41,126 nucleotides of DNA, taken from positions 1 through 41,126 of the IMG/VR virus record IMGVR_UViG_3300022752_002575. One strand, given 5' to 3'. Within the stretch, counting starts at the first letter, position 1. Each line of letters opens with the position of its first letter. The stretch comes from a virus. The notes under the pieces were generated by a model that made no database searches, was not told the DNA's origin, and saw only the letters and a list, made by a program, of their open reading frames with translations. Positions 13,764 to 22,400 of this stretch are shown one piece after another. A program made the position numbers and the translations under genes.

Positions 13764-14903
13764 TTACTTCGGTGTCCAACGACGACGGGGGACAAGTTTT
13801 ACGTTGCCAAACTTTTTCTGCTTAGACCCATAACGAACATAGCCTTCACCGTTAGTGGCCCAAATTTCTCCACGTCCTTGCTCTACTTGGTTGATTATAT
13901 TATCTTTAAGAGTCATAATCTTGCTAACCAACGTGAATATGGCATCAAGTGCTCCTTGGTTCTGAGCAAGTTTTTGTTCTATCTTACCTTGCTTGGGAGT
14001 GCTAACCTTACTGCTCTTAAGCCAACTTAGAAAGTTTGTAGTTCCTAAGTTATCTAACTGACGAGCCTTGGCTGTTTGATTCACATAGGTATATAGAATA
14101 TTTTTAAGATCACCCAGTCCTGGAGTTTCTTGTAAGAAGCTATCTATCAATCTGGCATTAGTGGATAGGTCTTGTTCAACTTCATCTATTTTTGAAGTAT
14201 CAAGCCCTACTGGGTTACTGTTATATACAGGACCTTGAACTATGACAAGAGGGTTTTGATTAAACATGGAAAAATCGTCTAATGGTTGCTGCTCACTGTC
14301 ATCCATGCCAAATTCAGGAAAGTAGGCATGCCCTACTACCATGACCTGTGCATTGCCAATTTGTTTGCCTAATGGGCTTTGTGGATTAACATGGTAACAG
14401 GTTTGACTATTGGGATTAGGACAGAATGTATAATTACCCTCTGCATCAATCTGTGGACGACTTAAGAATAGTGCGTCAGCATAGACAAAACCAACAAAGT
14501 CGTCTGGAGTAGCCTGATCAAATAAAGGATATAGGCCCGCAAACTGCCGAGCAAATGCTATTCGAGACTTCTTTTCATCATCTGTTTTAGGATCGCCACT
14601 ACCATAGGCAATAAACTTGGCCAGTTCTTTAGGGTTATCAGTCTTTGCTCCGCGACTCCAACCATTGTGTCCTGCTAATATTAGTGGACCGCCTTCTATT
14701 TCTCTACCCCAATATATTTGAGGATTACCATCCCATTTCATTCTAATACTCTGACTGCCTTCTTCGCTCATCATTTCTTTTATGTGTTCAAGTGCTTCAA
14801 TAGTACCATTACTACCATAAAAGAACACAAGATCCTCTAGGTGATTGAAGGCACGACCTAATTTTTTTACTGTATTTTCAAATAGAAATTCTTTGGCTCT
14901 CAT
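13764..14903 (-). CDS. ligase-like nucleotidyltransferase (KxDG motif), 379 aa
   Basis: Residues 53-61 read IRMKWDGNP, the K-x-D-G motif whose Lys (Lys56) carries AMP in ATP-dependent DNA/RNA ligases. It is followed by an Arg in NGWSRG, an acidic strand FVYADALFL (possible motif III), then near the C-terminus EGYVRYG (motif IV-like) and FGNVKLVPR (motif V-like lysine). The order fits the ligase/capping nucleotidyltransferase core, though spacing is long. I recall similar KWDG proteins in T4-like phages as domain-of-unknown-function proteins. The ATG overlaps the stop of the upstream pol-beta-type gene (ATGA), a coupled pair. Activity and substrate are unproven. Confidence 0.62.
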   Translation of the reverse strand: MRAKEFLFENTVKKLGRAFNHLEDLVFFYGSNGTIEALEHIKEMMSEEGSQSIRMKWDGNPQIYWGREIEGGPLILAGHNGWSRGAKTDNPKELAKFIAYGSGDPKTDDEKKSRIAFARQFAGLYPLFDQATPDDFVGFVYADALFLSRPQIDAEGNYTFCPNPNSQTCYHVNPQSPLGKQIGNAQVMVVGHAYFPEFGMDDSEQQPLDDFSMFNQNPLVIVQGPVYNSNPVGLDTSKIDEVEQDLSTNARLIDSFLQETPGLGDLKNILYTYVNQTAKARQLDNLGTTNFLSWLKSSKVSTPKQGKIEQKLAQNQGALDAIFTLVSKIMTLKDNIINQVEQGRGEIWATNGEGYVRYGSKQKKFGNVKLVPRRRWTPK

Positions 14904-15688
14904 AGTTTATCCAACATACGACGGAACCATTCGTTAGTTCCTGTTCTAACTGGAGGTGTGCGTTCAACCCAGTTCTTATCCTGTTTGGCCGTGACCAACA
15001 AGGCTCTTGCTTGATCAGGAGGTAATGCTTTCATCACAGACTCTACACTATCTATAGCATTGCCGTCTTTAACGCCCACTAATTTTTCTGCTATCTCATC
15101 CCAATCATCAGCTACAAGCTCACCCTTTTTATTATCAGGAGTACGAATAAACAGTCCTTCCCAAGCACTGTAAACATAGCCCTTTTGTTTGGCCAATATG
15201 GCCAACATTAGTTGTTTGCTTACACCTTTATAGGGACTGCCCTTGGGTATGTTGTGTTGATGATAACGACTGACCTTAGGAACCTTACGAATACATTCAA
15301 GATCAACTTGATAAAACTGATCCTTAAATGGCACACGAACAAATACATTAACACCTGCCTGTGCAGTTTCGAATCCTAATTCATCAAAATAGTTTCTCAA
15401 TGCACGACGATTAGCTGCTTCAAGTGTGTCTTTTTTATTACGACTTAGGTCAGGCTCAGCTTGGAAATGGTCTATGATATGATCCAAGTCCACCATAGTA
15501 TCAACATCGCCGCTCCATTCTTCCGGACTTTTTTGAGGATCGGGGCGATATGTGCTGCCCACTGGAACTGCTGATAGACCTATTTGACTAAGAGCCTTGT
15601 CTACTATCTGCCTTACTGGTTCTACTAATCTTGGATCGATACGAGTTGTGTCAGGAAATATGGCATTGCCCTTAGATTCATTTATCAT
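14900..15688 (-). CDS. second pol-beta-type nucleotidyltransferase, 262 aa
   Basis: Residues 40-72 carry GSTYRPDPQKSPEEWSGDVD followed by TMVDLD: the GS...DxD metal site with a somewhat longer insert than usual. A third acidic residue is in YQVDLECI (about residue 130). The HQHNIPKGSPYKGVSKQLML segment resembles the substrate-binding part of minimal nucleotidyltransferases. Its stop overlaps the ligase-like gene and its start overlaps an 85-aa gene, giving one operon. Together with the ligase-like neighbour it could end-modify and seal RNA or DNA; this is inference. The family call is fairly good. Confidence 0.7.
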   Translation of the reverse strand: MINESKGNAIFPDTTRIDPRLVEPVRQIVDKALSQIGLSAVPVGSTYRPDPQKSPEEWSGDVDTMVDLDHIIDHFQAEPDLSRNKKDTLEAANRRALRNYFDELGFETAQAGVNVFVRVPFKDQFYQVDLECIRKVPKVSRYHQHNIPKGSPYKGVSKQLMLAILAKQKGYVYSAWEGLFIRTPDNKKGELVADDWDEIAEKLVGVKDGNAIDSVESVMKALPPDQARALLVTAKQDKNWVERTPPVRTGTNEWFRRMLDKL

Positions 15689-15935
15689 CTTTGCTTTCCT
15701 GTATACGTTTCATGCCACGTTTGAATTTGGCGGGTTCTTGTGTTTTAATAGCGTTGATGAACCTTCGTTCGATTTCTGCTGCTGTTTCCAAGTCATAGTG
15801 CTCCCGAATCAATCCTATGAGATTAATTGCACTTTCAATTAGGTTGCTGCCACGACTCTCAATCACTCGATCTTTATCACGACTAATGCCTAAATCACTT
15901 ATTTCTTGTAGAATACTTCTGGTGCTTTTACGCAT
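15678..15935 (-). CDS. hypothetical protein, 85 aa
   Basis: MRKSTRSILQEISDLGISRD, then two helices with LIESAINLIGLIREHYDLET and a basic FINAIKTQEPAKFKRGMKRI tail. All-helical, charged; no known motif. First gene of the operon with the nucleotidyltransferase and ligase-like protein (11-nt overlap), with a TAAATA box 23 nt upstream. It may be a small partner of that pair, but only the position suggests this. Confidence 0.74.
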   Translation of the reverse strand: MRKSTRSILQEISDLGISRDKDRVIESRGSNLIESAINLIGLIREHYDLETAAEIERRFINAIKTQEPAKFKRGMKRIQESKDDK

Positions 15936-15958
15936 AATAAAACAGATTCCCTTTAATA

Positions 15959-15964
15959 TATTTA
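15959..15964 (-). promoter_or_regulatory. putative late promoter box, minus strand
   Basis: AGTTAAATATATT on the minus strand, 23 nt before the 85-aa gene. It stands back to back with the plus-strand promoter at 15977. Confidence 0.5.
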
Positions 15965-15976
15965 ACTCAAAGTGTC

Positions 15977-16005
15977 TTGGAAATTAACATATTATAGTAT
16001 ATAAT
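15977..16005 (+). promoter_or_regulatory. sigma70-type promoter for the plus-strand small-gene cluster
   Basis: TTGGAA, 17-nt spacer, TATAAT on the plus strand. A TAAATA box (16020-16025) follows within 15 nt, so early and late transcription could both start here. A short TGCG/CGCA hairpin lies between. Confidence 0.75.
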
Positions 16006-16019
16006 GCTGCGACGCCGCA

Positions 16020-16025
16020 TAAATA
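16020..16025 (+). promoter_or_regulatory. putative late promoter box, plus strand
   Basis: GCATAAATACATAG, 33 nt before the 57-aa gene. Confidence 0.4.
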
Positions 16026-16058
16026 CATAGTGTACACATATATAGAGGAAAAATCAAT

Positions 16059-16232
16059 ATGACTATATCACAATTCATGCTCAATATCCTTGAGCGTCTA
16101 GCTGAAATGTTTCCACAAGATTCGTATCAGTCTAGATTAGAAAACTACCTAAGCAAAAAAAGCATTACAGATGCTGCTACTCTTGAATGCTATATAAAAG
16201 AGTATGAATATAATTCCCATAAGGAGAACTAA
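16059..16232 (+). CDS. small hypothetical protein, 57 aa
   Basis: MTISQFMLNILERLAEMFPQ then SRLENYLSKKSITDAATLEC and YIKEYEYNSHKEN. The second half (ExYL...s.tDaatLE..ikEYE) resembles the short DUF3563-type pattern seen in small bacterial and phage proteins, but the call is weak. Good SD (AGAGGA) 9 nt upstream. First gene of the plus-strand cluster; probably early. Too short to be listed by most ORF callers. Confidence 0.65.
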   Translation: MTISQFMLNILERLAEMFPQDSYQSRLENYLSKKSITDAATLECYIKEYEYNSHKEN

Positions 16233-16234
16233 CA

Positions 16235-16336
16235 ATGATAAAATCTATTTTATTGGCGATCTTTCGTGCCCTCGAGCGTAGTGGTCAAGCCCGTGCTCGT
16301 AGATTCCTAAGCCTTCATAAAGGAACTTCACAATGA
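16235..16336 (+). CDS. mini-protein, 33 aa, arginine-rich helix
   Basis: MIKSILLAIFRALERSGQAR followed by ARRFLSLHKGTSQ. A hydrophobic start runs into an Arg-rich amphipathic helix, similar in feel to DUF1127/YjiS-like small proteins. AAGGAG 8 nt upstream is inside the end of the previous gene; its stop overlaps the next ATG (ATGA). Packing and SD support translation; function unknown. Confidence 0.6.
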   Translation: MIKSILLAIFRALERSGQARARRFLSLHKGTSQ

Positions 16337-16440
16337 AATATATTACAATGATGCGTGAAGTATTATGCCAAGCCTTACTGGCCAGCCATCTCACTCGTAG
16401 AGGTCGTTGGCAGAGTGCTGCTAAATTGATGGTGAAATAA
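16333..16440 (+). CDS. mini-protein, 35 aa, arginine-rich
   Basis: MKYITMMREVLCQALLASHL followed by TRRGRWQSAAKLMVK. The SD AAAGGA lies about 8 nt upstream and the start overlaps the previous stop. Its Arg/Leu helix (SHLTRRGRWQSAAKLM) resembles that of the 33-aa protein before it, so the two may be diverged copies. Function unknown. Confidence 0.58.
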   Translation: MKYITMMREVLCQALLASHLTRRGRWQSAAKLMVK

Positions 16441-16441
16441 C

Positions 16442-16579
16442 ATGTTAGGAACATTTTTAATAATAGCTCTATTTGTGTTTATTGCATTTCTTGATGAAAA
16501 GTTAAAAACTATAAAATCAAATAGAGACGCACTATTAGGTGAGGAATGGGATTTTACAAAGCCCATTTCCAAGAAATAA
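16442..16579 (+). CDS. small membrane protein, 45 aa
   Basis: MLGTFLIIALFVFIAFLDEK is a single membrane helix, followed by a cytoplasmic tail KLKTIKSNRDALLGEEWDFT ending in PISKK. Starts 1 nt after the previous stop, no clear SD, so coupled translation is likely. Early phage proteins of this kind often target the host inner membrane; no evidence beyond topology. Confidence 0.6.
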   Translation: MLGTFLIIALFVFIAFLDEKLKTIKSNRDALLGEEWDFTKPISKK

Positions 16580-16581
16580 TG

Positions 16582-16609
16582 TTGACTTAATAAATAAAAA
16601 CTATATAAT
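16582..16609 (+). promoter_or_regulatory. second sigma70-type promoter of the small-gene cluster
   Basis: TTGACT, 16-nt spacer, TATAAT on the plus strand in the 50-nt gap before the 98-aa gene, followed by the SD AGGGAG. Confidence 0.75.
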
Positions 16610-16629
16610 AAACACACAGGGAGAAAACT

Positions 16630-16926
16630 ATGTTTAATCAACCAGAATTATTCATTGACACTGTTCAGAATGCTAAGAAGCAGTGGGTTCAAAAATGTGT
16701 TCGTAATGAAGATATTAAGAACAACTGTCATATCTATATTGACGCACAGTCAAAGTTTTTAAAGACAGCATTGACAGTGGCAGGTGGTATTGCTACCATT
16801 GTAGGCCACGAAATGCTGAACACAAAGATTGAAAAAATGTTTAATCCTTTTGGAATAGACTTTTTCAAAGCAGGCTGGGATGCCTGGGCAGATGCTAACA
16901 GAGAAGCCTATGCTAAAAAATCCTAA
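16630..16926 (+). CDS. hypothetical protein, 98 aa
   Basis: MFNQPELFIDTVQNAKKQWV starts an all-helical protein with a mildly hydrophobic centre (LKTALTVAGGIATIVGHEML) and an aromatic end (DFFKAGWDAWADANREAYAK). The pattern loosely recalls phasin-like helical proteins, but I cannot place it. Strong SD (AGGGAG) and its own promoter point to high early expression. Co-transcribed with the 90-aa gene after it. Confidence 0.76.
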   Translation: MFNQPELFIDTVQNAKKQWVQKCVRNEDIKNNCHIYIDAQSKFLKTALTVAGGIATIVGHEMLNTKIEKMFNPFGIDFFKAGWDAWADANREAYAKKS

Positions 16927-16954
16927 AAAGACATACACACATAAGGAGATTACT

Positions 16955-17227
16955 ATGTCAAATGATTACACACCTAAAATGCCCGAAGTTAAATTTAATA
17001 AAAACGGCTACGAAATTCGCACAGAGATTCTTGGTATGGCTAAAGATCTTGTTCAAAGCGAATACACTATGAAATTTCAGGGTTGGGAAATGTCAGCCAA
17101 GCGTGACGAGAAGAATGGTCAAATCGTTACCACTGTAGGCATGCCTGAGTTTCCTGGATTAGATAAAGTTCTTGAAACTGCTCAAAAGATGTATGACTTT
17201 GTTAATGCAGCAGGACAAAGACGATAA
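16955..17227 (+). CDS. hypothetical protein, 90 aa
   Basis: Start set at ATG 16955 (MSNDYTPKMPEVKFNKNGYE) because AAGGAG lies 8-9 nt before it; a longer reading from 16880 would overlap the gene before by 47 nt. An N-terminal extended segment is followed by a helix IRTEILGMAKDLVQSEYTMK, strands around GWEMSAKRDEKNGQIVTTVG, and a C-terminal helix (LETAQKMYDFVNA). Function unknown. Ends 21 nt before a strong terminator that closes the cluster. Confidence 0.8.
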   Translation: MSNDYTPKMPEVKFNKNGYEIRTEILGMAKDLVQSEYTMKFQGWEMSAKRDEKNGQIVTTVGMPEFPGLDKVLETAQKMYDFVNAAGQRR

Positions 17228-17248
17228 GTTACGCATAGCGTCAATATC

Positions 17249-17272
17249 AAAGGGCCCTATGTGGCCCTTTTT
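17249..17272 (+). terminator. intrinsic terminator of the plus-strand cluster
   Basis: AAAGGGCC, loop CTATGT, GGCCCTTT followed by TT: an 8-bp GC-rich stem and T-run after the 90-aa gene. The symmetric A-run means it can also stop minus-strand transcription from the 204-aa gene. Confidence 0.88.
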
Positions 17273-17885
17273 AATTTGATTTTTCTGTATATTCTGCCTT
17301 GTCCCAGTTAATAAGGAATTTGGCCTTCCAGTTATTTTGTTCAAATCCACGAAGATGTTGCCATTTGTCTTTGTTAGCTAAAATTTTAGCAGCAGCATCT
17401 ATCCAATCTGTATGCCTTATTTTTATATCAAATAAAATCATCATATCGATAAATTTATGATAATCTAAATTATCATATTCTATGTGAATAATTTCAAAAA
17501 TATTACCATCGTTATCTATGCTGTCTAGTGCAAAATCGAATCCCCATTTAGCTTTTGTTTTAATAAGTAAATTAGCCTGTGGAATGGTTCTCATCAAATG
17601 CTGTAGCTGTCTTAAAGCTTCATGATCGTATTTGCATCGCTGCAAAATTACACAATGATCTACTATTAGATTTTTATTTTCACTAACAAACCAAGTTTGT
17701 TGAAAACAATTATGATTTAAACAACCAGATAGCGGGTATCCCATTTTATGATAATAAGCCTGTTCTGCTGAATTTAGTTCAAACCCATCTTTATCGTAAT
17801 AAAGAAAGTCTTCCTCTCTAAAATTATTGATGGGCTTATCGCATATAAGATGGCTTAAAACTCTTATATCTAGCCTTTTAAGCAT
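17271..17885 (-). CDS. hypothetical protein, 204 aa
   Basis: MLKRLDIRVLSHLICDKPIN then NNFREEDFLYYDKDGFELNS with Cys residues at SGCLNHNCF and ILQRCKYDH. The middle has LLIKTKAKWGFDFALDSIDN and FEIIHIEYDNLDYHKFIDMM, a mixed alpha/beta fold with an acidic strand. Short WIDAAAKILANKDKW end. No known motif. It follows the 510-aa fibre gene with stop and start codons adjacent (TAA ATG), so it is co-expressed with fibres and might be a fibre chaperone or virion factor; this is position-based inference. Confidence 0.75.
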   Translation of the reverse strand: MLKRLDIRVLSHLICDKPINNFREEDFLYYDKDGFELNSAEQAYYHKMGYPLSGCLNHNCFQQTWFVSENKNLIVDHCVILQRCKYDHEALRQLQHLMRTIPQANLLIKTKAKWGFDFALDSIDNDGNIFEIIHIEYDNLDYHKFIDMMILFDIKIRHTDWIDAAAKILANKDKWQHLRGFEQNNWKAKFLINWDKAEYTEKSN

Positions 17886-19418
17886 TTAAGAAATACTTAC
17901 ATAAGTGTTACCAGGCTGAAGTATTATTCCGTATAATTTATAACTTTCCGGAATATATCCAGCTGGCGGAGAATCGGGTTCTAAGTTAATAGATACCATT
18001 GTATAGTCCACATCAACTAAAAGGCTAAGACTAGCTCCAGTTTTAAAACTGGTAGGCTGACTGATAGCATTTCTTACTCCGAACCAAAAAACTTTTGGAA
18101 TATTTCCTATTACATTGATAGTTTGACCAAAAGTGATTGCTTGATTGCCTAAAACTGTCACTGATGATTCAAACCCTGTACCGTTAATTATATCTGCTCT
18201 AGTGGGCGGAATAGACGTACTACTTGTAAATATCCAAAAACTAGGGTAAGTAAAACTCGCTGAAATGCTAGGATCAGTTGTATTCAATTGTGCAGTATAA
18301 CTTGTACCTGTCACAGTTGAAGGTCTTGTAAAAGTACTAGTTAGTAATAATGATCGAGAAGTTGCGGTATTATTTTTATGTATAGCATTGGTAAAATTAA
18401 ATGTTCCTGACCCTGAACTATTAGTTACTGATCCACCTGTTGGTGTAACTACATGAGCGACATTAGCATTATTTGTTAATCCGCTATGGCTGACCGTATA
18501 AGAAGTACTAGCATAGCTTTGCAAGAATGTATTGCCAGTAAGATCGCTCATTACAATTGAATTAGTAGGAGTAGCCCAATTTATAGTTAAACTAGCAGTA
18601 GATGCAGTATAATTTACAGTAGTCGTTCCGTTAAAATAGCTAAAATTAATTAAAAAAGTATTAGATCCGCCTGTAATACCAGATGTACTACTAGGTCTAA
18701 TATAACTTACTCCAGCAAAAACTGTAAATGTCTGTGTCCAATCTACGCCTCCTCCTGGAATAAGACTCTTTGAACTGGCAGTAAAAGTATTTAAAGCACT
18801 TACAGTTCCTGTTTGAGCTGTGACACTAACTACATCATTTATATATTGTGTAGTAAAGTCACTAGGATTATCAACAACAGCAGTAAACGAAGTTACAGGC
18901 TGATCCCAATTCAAACTTACACCCGGTAAAGTTGTTGCTGTTAATAATGGAGTAAATGTTGCTAATTCTAATCTTAATAGATTGTTGTAAAAACTTGCTG
19001 TTCTAACATTATAGGTTACAGAAGATTCTGTATAACCAGTTAGTGTTTTATAATTTCCAGAAGTAGAAAACACTAGAGGACTTAATACACTTTCACTGAG
19101 AGTAATATTAACATTGCCCTCTGCGTCTGTGGTTACAGATAGACCTCCTGATCCTAAAAACTTAACCGTTTCTCCTGCCGAAACAGTTCTTTGCACACTG
19201 TCATCCCCGGCTATTTTAAAATCATACTCGGGAGGACGATGATTTAGGTCATAATAATTATTACTAATTGTAACAATATTTTCGGTACCATTGACATTAG
19301 TTTTAATAAAAAGTCTACCGTCATATGTGTTAACGGCTAACTCTCCAAGGACAAGGTCACCTGGTTGAGGTAACCTTCCTGGAACACTTGATCTTTTTAG
19401 TTTTAATAAATTACTCAT
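17886..19418 (-). CDS. tail fibre protein, 510 aa, Mtd-like N-terminus
   Basis: Residues 4-40 (LLKLKRSSVPGRLPQPGDLV, LGELAVNTYDGRLFIKTN) are the attachment module shared with the other fibres here. Residues 73-115 (FKIAGDDSVQRTVSAGETVK, FLGSGGLSVTTDAEGNVNIT) are one copy of the 'DDSxxR...GETxK...SDxEGNITI' repeat that occurs about 18 times in the 2479-aa fibre. The rest (residues 120-500) is Thr/Ser/Asn-rich beta structure without charge, with immunoglobulin-like strand spacing, ending in a beta-rich cap. Likely an adhesin or fibre subunit. Binding target unknown. Confidence 0.8.
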   Translation of the reverse strand: MSNLLKLKRSSVPGRLPQPGDLVLGELAVNTYDGRLFIKTNVNGTENIVTISNNYYDLNHRPPEYDFKIAGDDSVQRTVSAGETVKFLGSGGLSVTTDAEGNVNITLSESVLSPLVFSTSGNYKTLTGYTESSVTYNVRTASFYNNLLRLELATFTPLLTATTLPGVSLNWDQPVTSFTAVVDNPSDFTTQYINDVVSVTAQTGTVSALNTFTASSKSLIPGGGVDWTQTFTVFAGVSYIRPSSTSGITGGSNTFLINFSYFNGTTTVNYTASTASLTINWATPTNSIVMSDLTGNTFLQSYASTSYTVSHSGLTNNANVAHVVTPTGGSVTNSSGSGTFNFTNAIHKNNTATSRSLLLTSTFTRPSTVTGTSYTAQLNTTDPSISASFTYPSFWIFTSSTSIPPTRADIINGTGFESSVTVLGNQAITFGQTINVIGNIPKVFWFGVRNAISQPTSFKTGASLSLLVDVDYTMVSINLEPDSPPAGYIPESYKLYGIILQPGNTYVSIS

Positions 19419-19421
19419 TAA

Positions 19422-22400
19422 TTAGAAAGTACCGCCATCAAAGTCCCCGTAGGCTAATTGAGCTCCTCCAGATCCATCATCGATAACCTGTAGTAATTTT
19501 CCTATTGCACCTACAGCCAACTTGCTAAGACTTCCACCTACGTTTCCATATAATAGATCATATGACGAATAAGTAGAGAATCCTGTTCCACCATAGCCTG
19601 CTTGTACTGTACTTCCATTCCAAGTACCAGTAGTAACTGTTCCCAGTGTTACAATAGTATTTTGTCCAGCATATGTACTAGCAATATCTACAGCATCTGC
19701 ACTAATAGTAATTCTATCTGTGGTTCCTCCTACAGCGATTACTCCGTTGGTATAAGTTAAGCCGTCCCCAGCTACTGTGCTCTTTAGTTGGAGGTTGTCT
19801 GCACTGATTTCAATACCTCCTGTAGCACTATTAACATTTACTGCTAAGGTGTTTCCAGTTTTACTTAGACCGTCGCCTGCTACGATCTGCCCTGCTCCAG
19901 TGAACTGAACAAATGTGATTGGATCTGTACCTACTATTATTGGATTATTAGTACTGATAACAAATCCACAATCGGCATTTACTGTGCCTTCTTCTACGAA
20001 GAAAAACACACCAGCAGTAACTTCGGCAGGCTCGTCAAAATCAAGAGCTCTTGTCCATGCACCATTAGCAACAACATATACACCGTGTTCATCTTCATTG
20101 CCACTACCTTGATCTTTGACAAGAACACGATTACCAACTGTAAGTGCTACACCATCTATAGTTTGCGTATTACTTAGAGTAATCGGTCCTGTGGTTGCAA
20201 CACGAACGCTTGCTTTAGGATCTAATCCAGCAGCTCGTTGGTCAACATATTCTTTTGTGGCAGCATCATTAGCACTGGTAGGAACTCCTACATTAGTTAT
20301 ACGGGCTGTGTTTACATCTACCGTACCAGTTCCATTTGGATTAAGACTGATGTTACCATTGCTATTTGTGCTACTAATTTCATTGCCATCAATTCTAATA
20401 TTATCTACGTCTAATTGTTGTAGACCTGCTAGTGATAGATCAGTTGAACCTAAGTCTAATACTGTGGTTCCTAATGTTATACTCTTAGCACTAACTGCTC
20501 CGGTAGTTACTGTAAAGTTGTTGGTGTCAAAGCTTGCAATACCTTTTGTAGTTGTAGTAGCATCATCTATTGCTACATCACCAGCTGTTACTGTAAAATA
20601 GCTACCGCTAAAACTAGCAATACCTTTATTAGTATCACTAGCATCTTCTCCTGCTACAGTTATAACTGTTCCCGCATGAGTAATATTAAGACCTTCTCCT
20701 CCAAGTATACTAAATGTGTTGCTTGAAGGTGTCATTAGTCCTGAATCTGTTGTCACACTTTGTACAACATCACCAGCAAGTACAACATCACCAGCTGTTA
20801 CTGTAAAATCAGCACTGCTAAAACTTGCAATACCTTTATTAGTGCTACTGGCATCTTCACCAGCGATTGTAATAGTTGTTGTAGAGTGTGTAACATCTAA
20901 ACCTTCACCGCCTAGTATACTAATACCATGACTAGCGATAGTTAAAGCACCGCTATCTGTAGTAATTGCTTTAAGAACAGTATCTTCTAAGCTTACAGCA
21001 CCACTGGCTACATCAAAATCATCTGTGTTAAAACTAGCGATACCTTTTGTAGTTGTGGTAGCATCTGATACACTTATAGCAATTTGATTATTGCTTACAG
21101 TTGTGTTTACTGGATCTGTACCTGTAATCGATAGTGTATCTGTTAATAGGTTTACTGTATCTGTGCCACCTGTATCACCGGATATAGTTAAACTTGTGCT
21201 GATAGTTTGAAAACTAACTGTACCACTACCATTAGTAACAAGTGCTTGACCGCTTGTTCCATCTGCTGTGGGCATTGTATAGGCACCAATCGTCAGTGTT
21301 CCACCACTTACTAAGGTGTTAGAATTAAGTGTTATAGTCGCAGTACCAGCTGGATCTAATGTTATTCCGCCAGTTGTCGATCCTATTGTATTTCCACTTA
21401 TTGTGATATTACCAGTTGAAATTTGTGTAGGATTAACAATAGTTGTGTTAGTACCGTCTGTAAATGTTATACCAGTTAAACTAGTTACATCAAAATTTGG
21501 AGTAGTAAAACTAACTGCCCCTGTGTTAAAGTTCACAGAAAATAAATCGCCTACTCTAAAATTTCCTGCCTGGTCAACACTATTATAATAAACTTTACCG
21601 CCTGAAACTTCAATTACTTCATCAGCCTGGACTACAGTAGCAGCATTATTTGATAAATCATATCCAGTACCAATATAAGCAAAGTTATGTGCCATTAGAT
21701 GGATGAATACATCATCACCATCTGCTTTTACACCCTTATTACCGTAGACGTTGGCTCCTGAAATGGCACGCATTTCAGCACCAAATTCTTTACGATCATA
21801 TCTTGTTATAGTAGTCGCTGTGGCTCCTGAACCTAAACCTGTAATACTTGTTGGTGTAAAGTCCTCTCCTTCTAGTGTATCAACCTTTCCATCAAGAACT
21901 AGTGTATTACCAACTACTGATTCTACAGTAAGGTCAATAGTAGTGCTGCTTCCACTTATAATTCTAACAACCTCATTACTGAAAGTTCCTGTTACTCCAC
22001 TAAGTGTTACATAAGTTTTTCCATCGCCAGCACGACCGCTTGCTCCTACTAGACCTTCTACAGCTAGATCAGCGAAGTAAGTAAAACAGTTAAGCCATTC
22101 TACACGAGCACCATTAGTCATAATCAATGCGCGGCTATTAGGTACAATAAATGTACACTCATTAAATAACATTGCAGCTTCAAGACTAGCACGAGTTACC
22201 CTGCTGCCATCGACATAAACGCCACGACCTGCATCACCACTAACAAACCCGTAAGGATCACTGCTGCTTGTTGTAGAACCCTTGTTTAATACTGTAACAC
22301 GTTGTACATAAGGACTGCGAGCTGTTATACTGACATTTGCCTGTGTGTTGAATCTAAAAGCATAACCAGTATTATTAACCGAATTATAGAACATGTCTTT

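Noticed and set aside
15936-16058. Possible origin or attachment site in the divergent gap
   Set aside because: The 123-nt gap is explained by divergent promoters; no iterons or integrase-type repeats seen.
20116-20601. 161-aa plus-strand ORF within the 1454-aa fibre gene
   Set aside because: Antisense shadow: it follows the repeat pattern of the fibre gene on the other strand, is Val/Ser/Thr-rich low complexity, has no SD and lies wholly within a certain gene. The same holds for plus-strand ORFs at 22.4, 23.4, 24.9, 26.4 and 27.1 kb.
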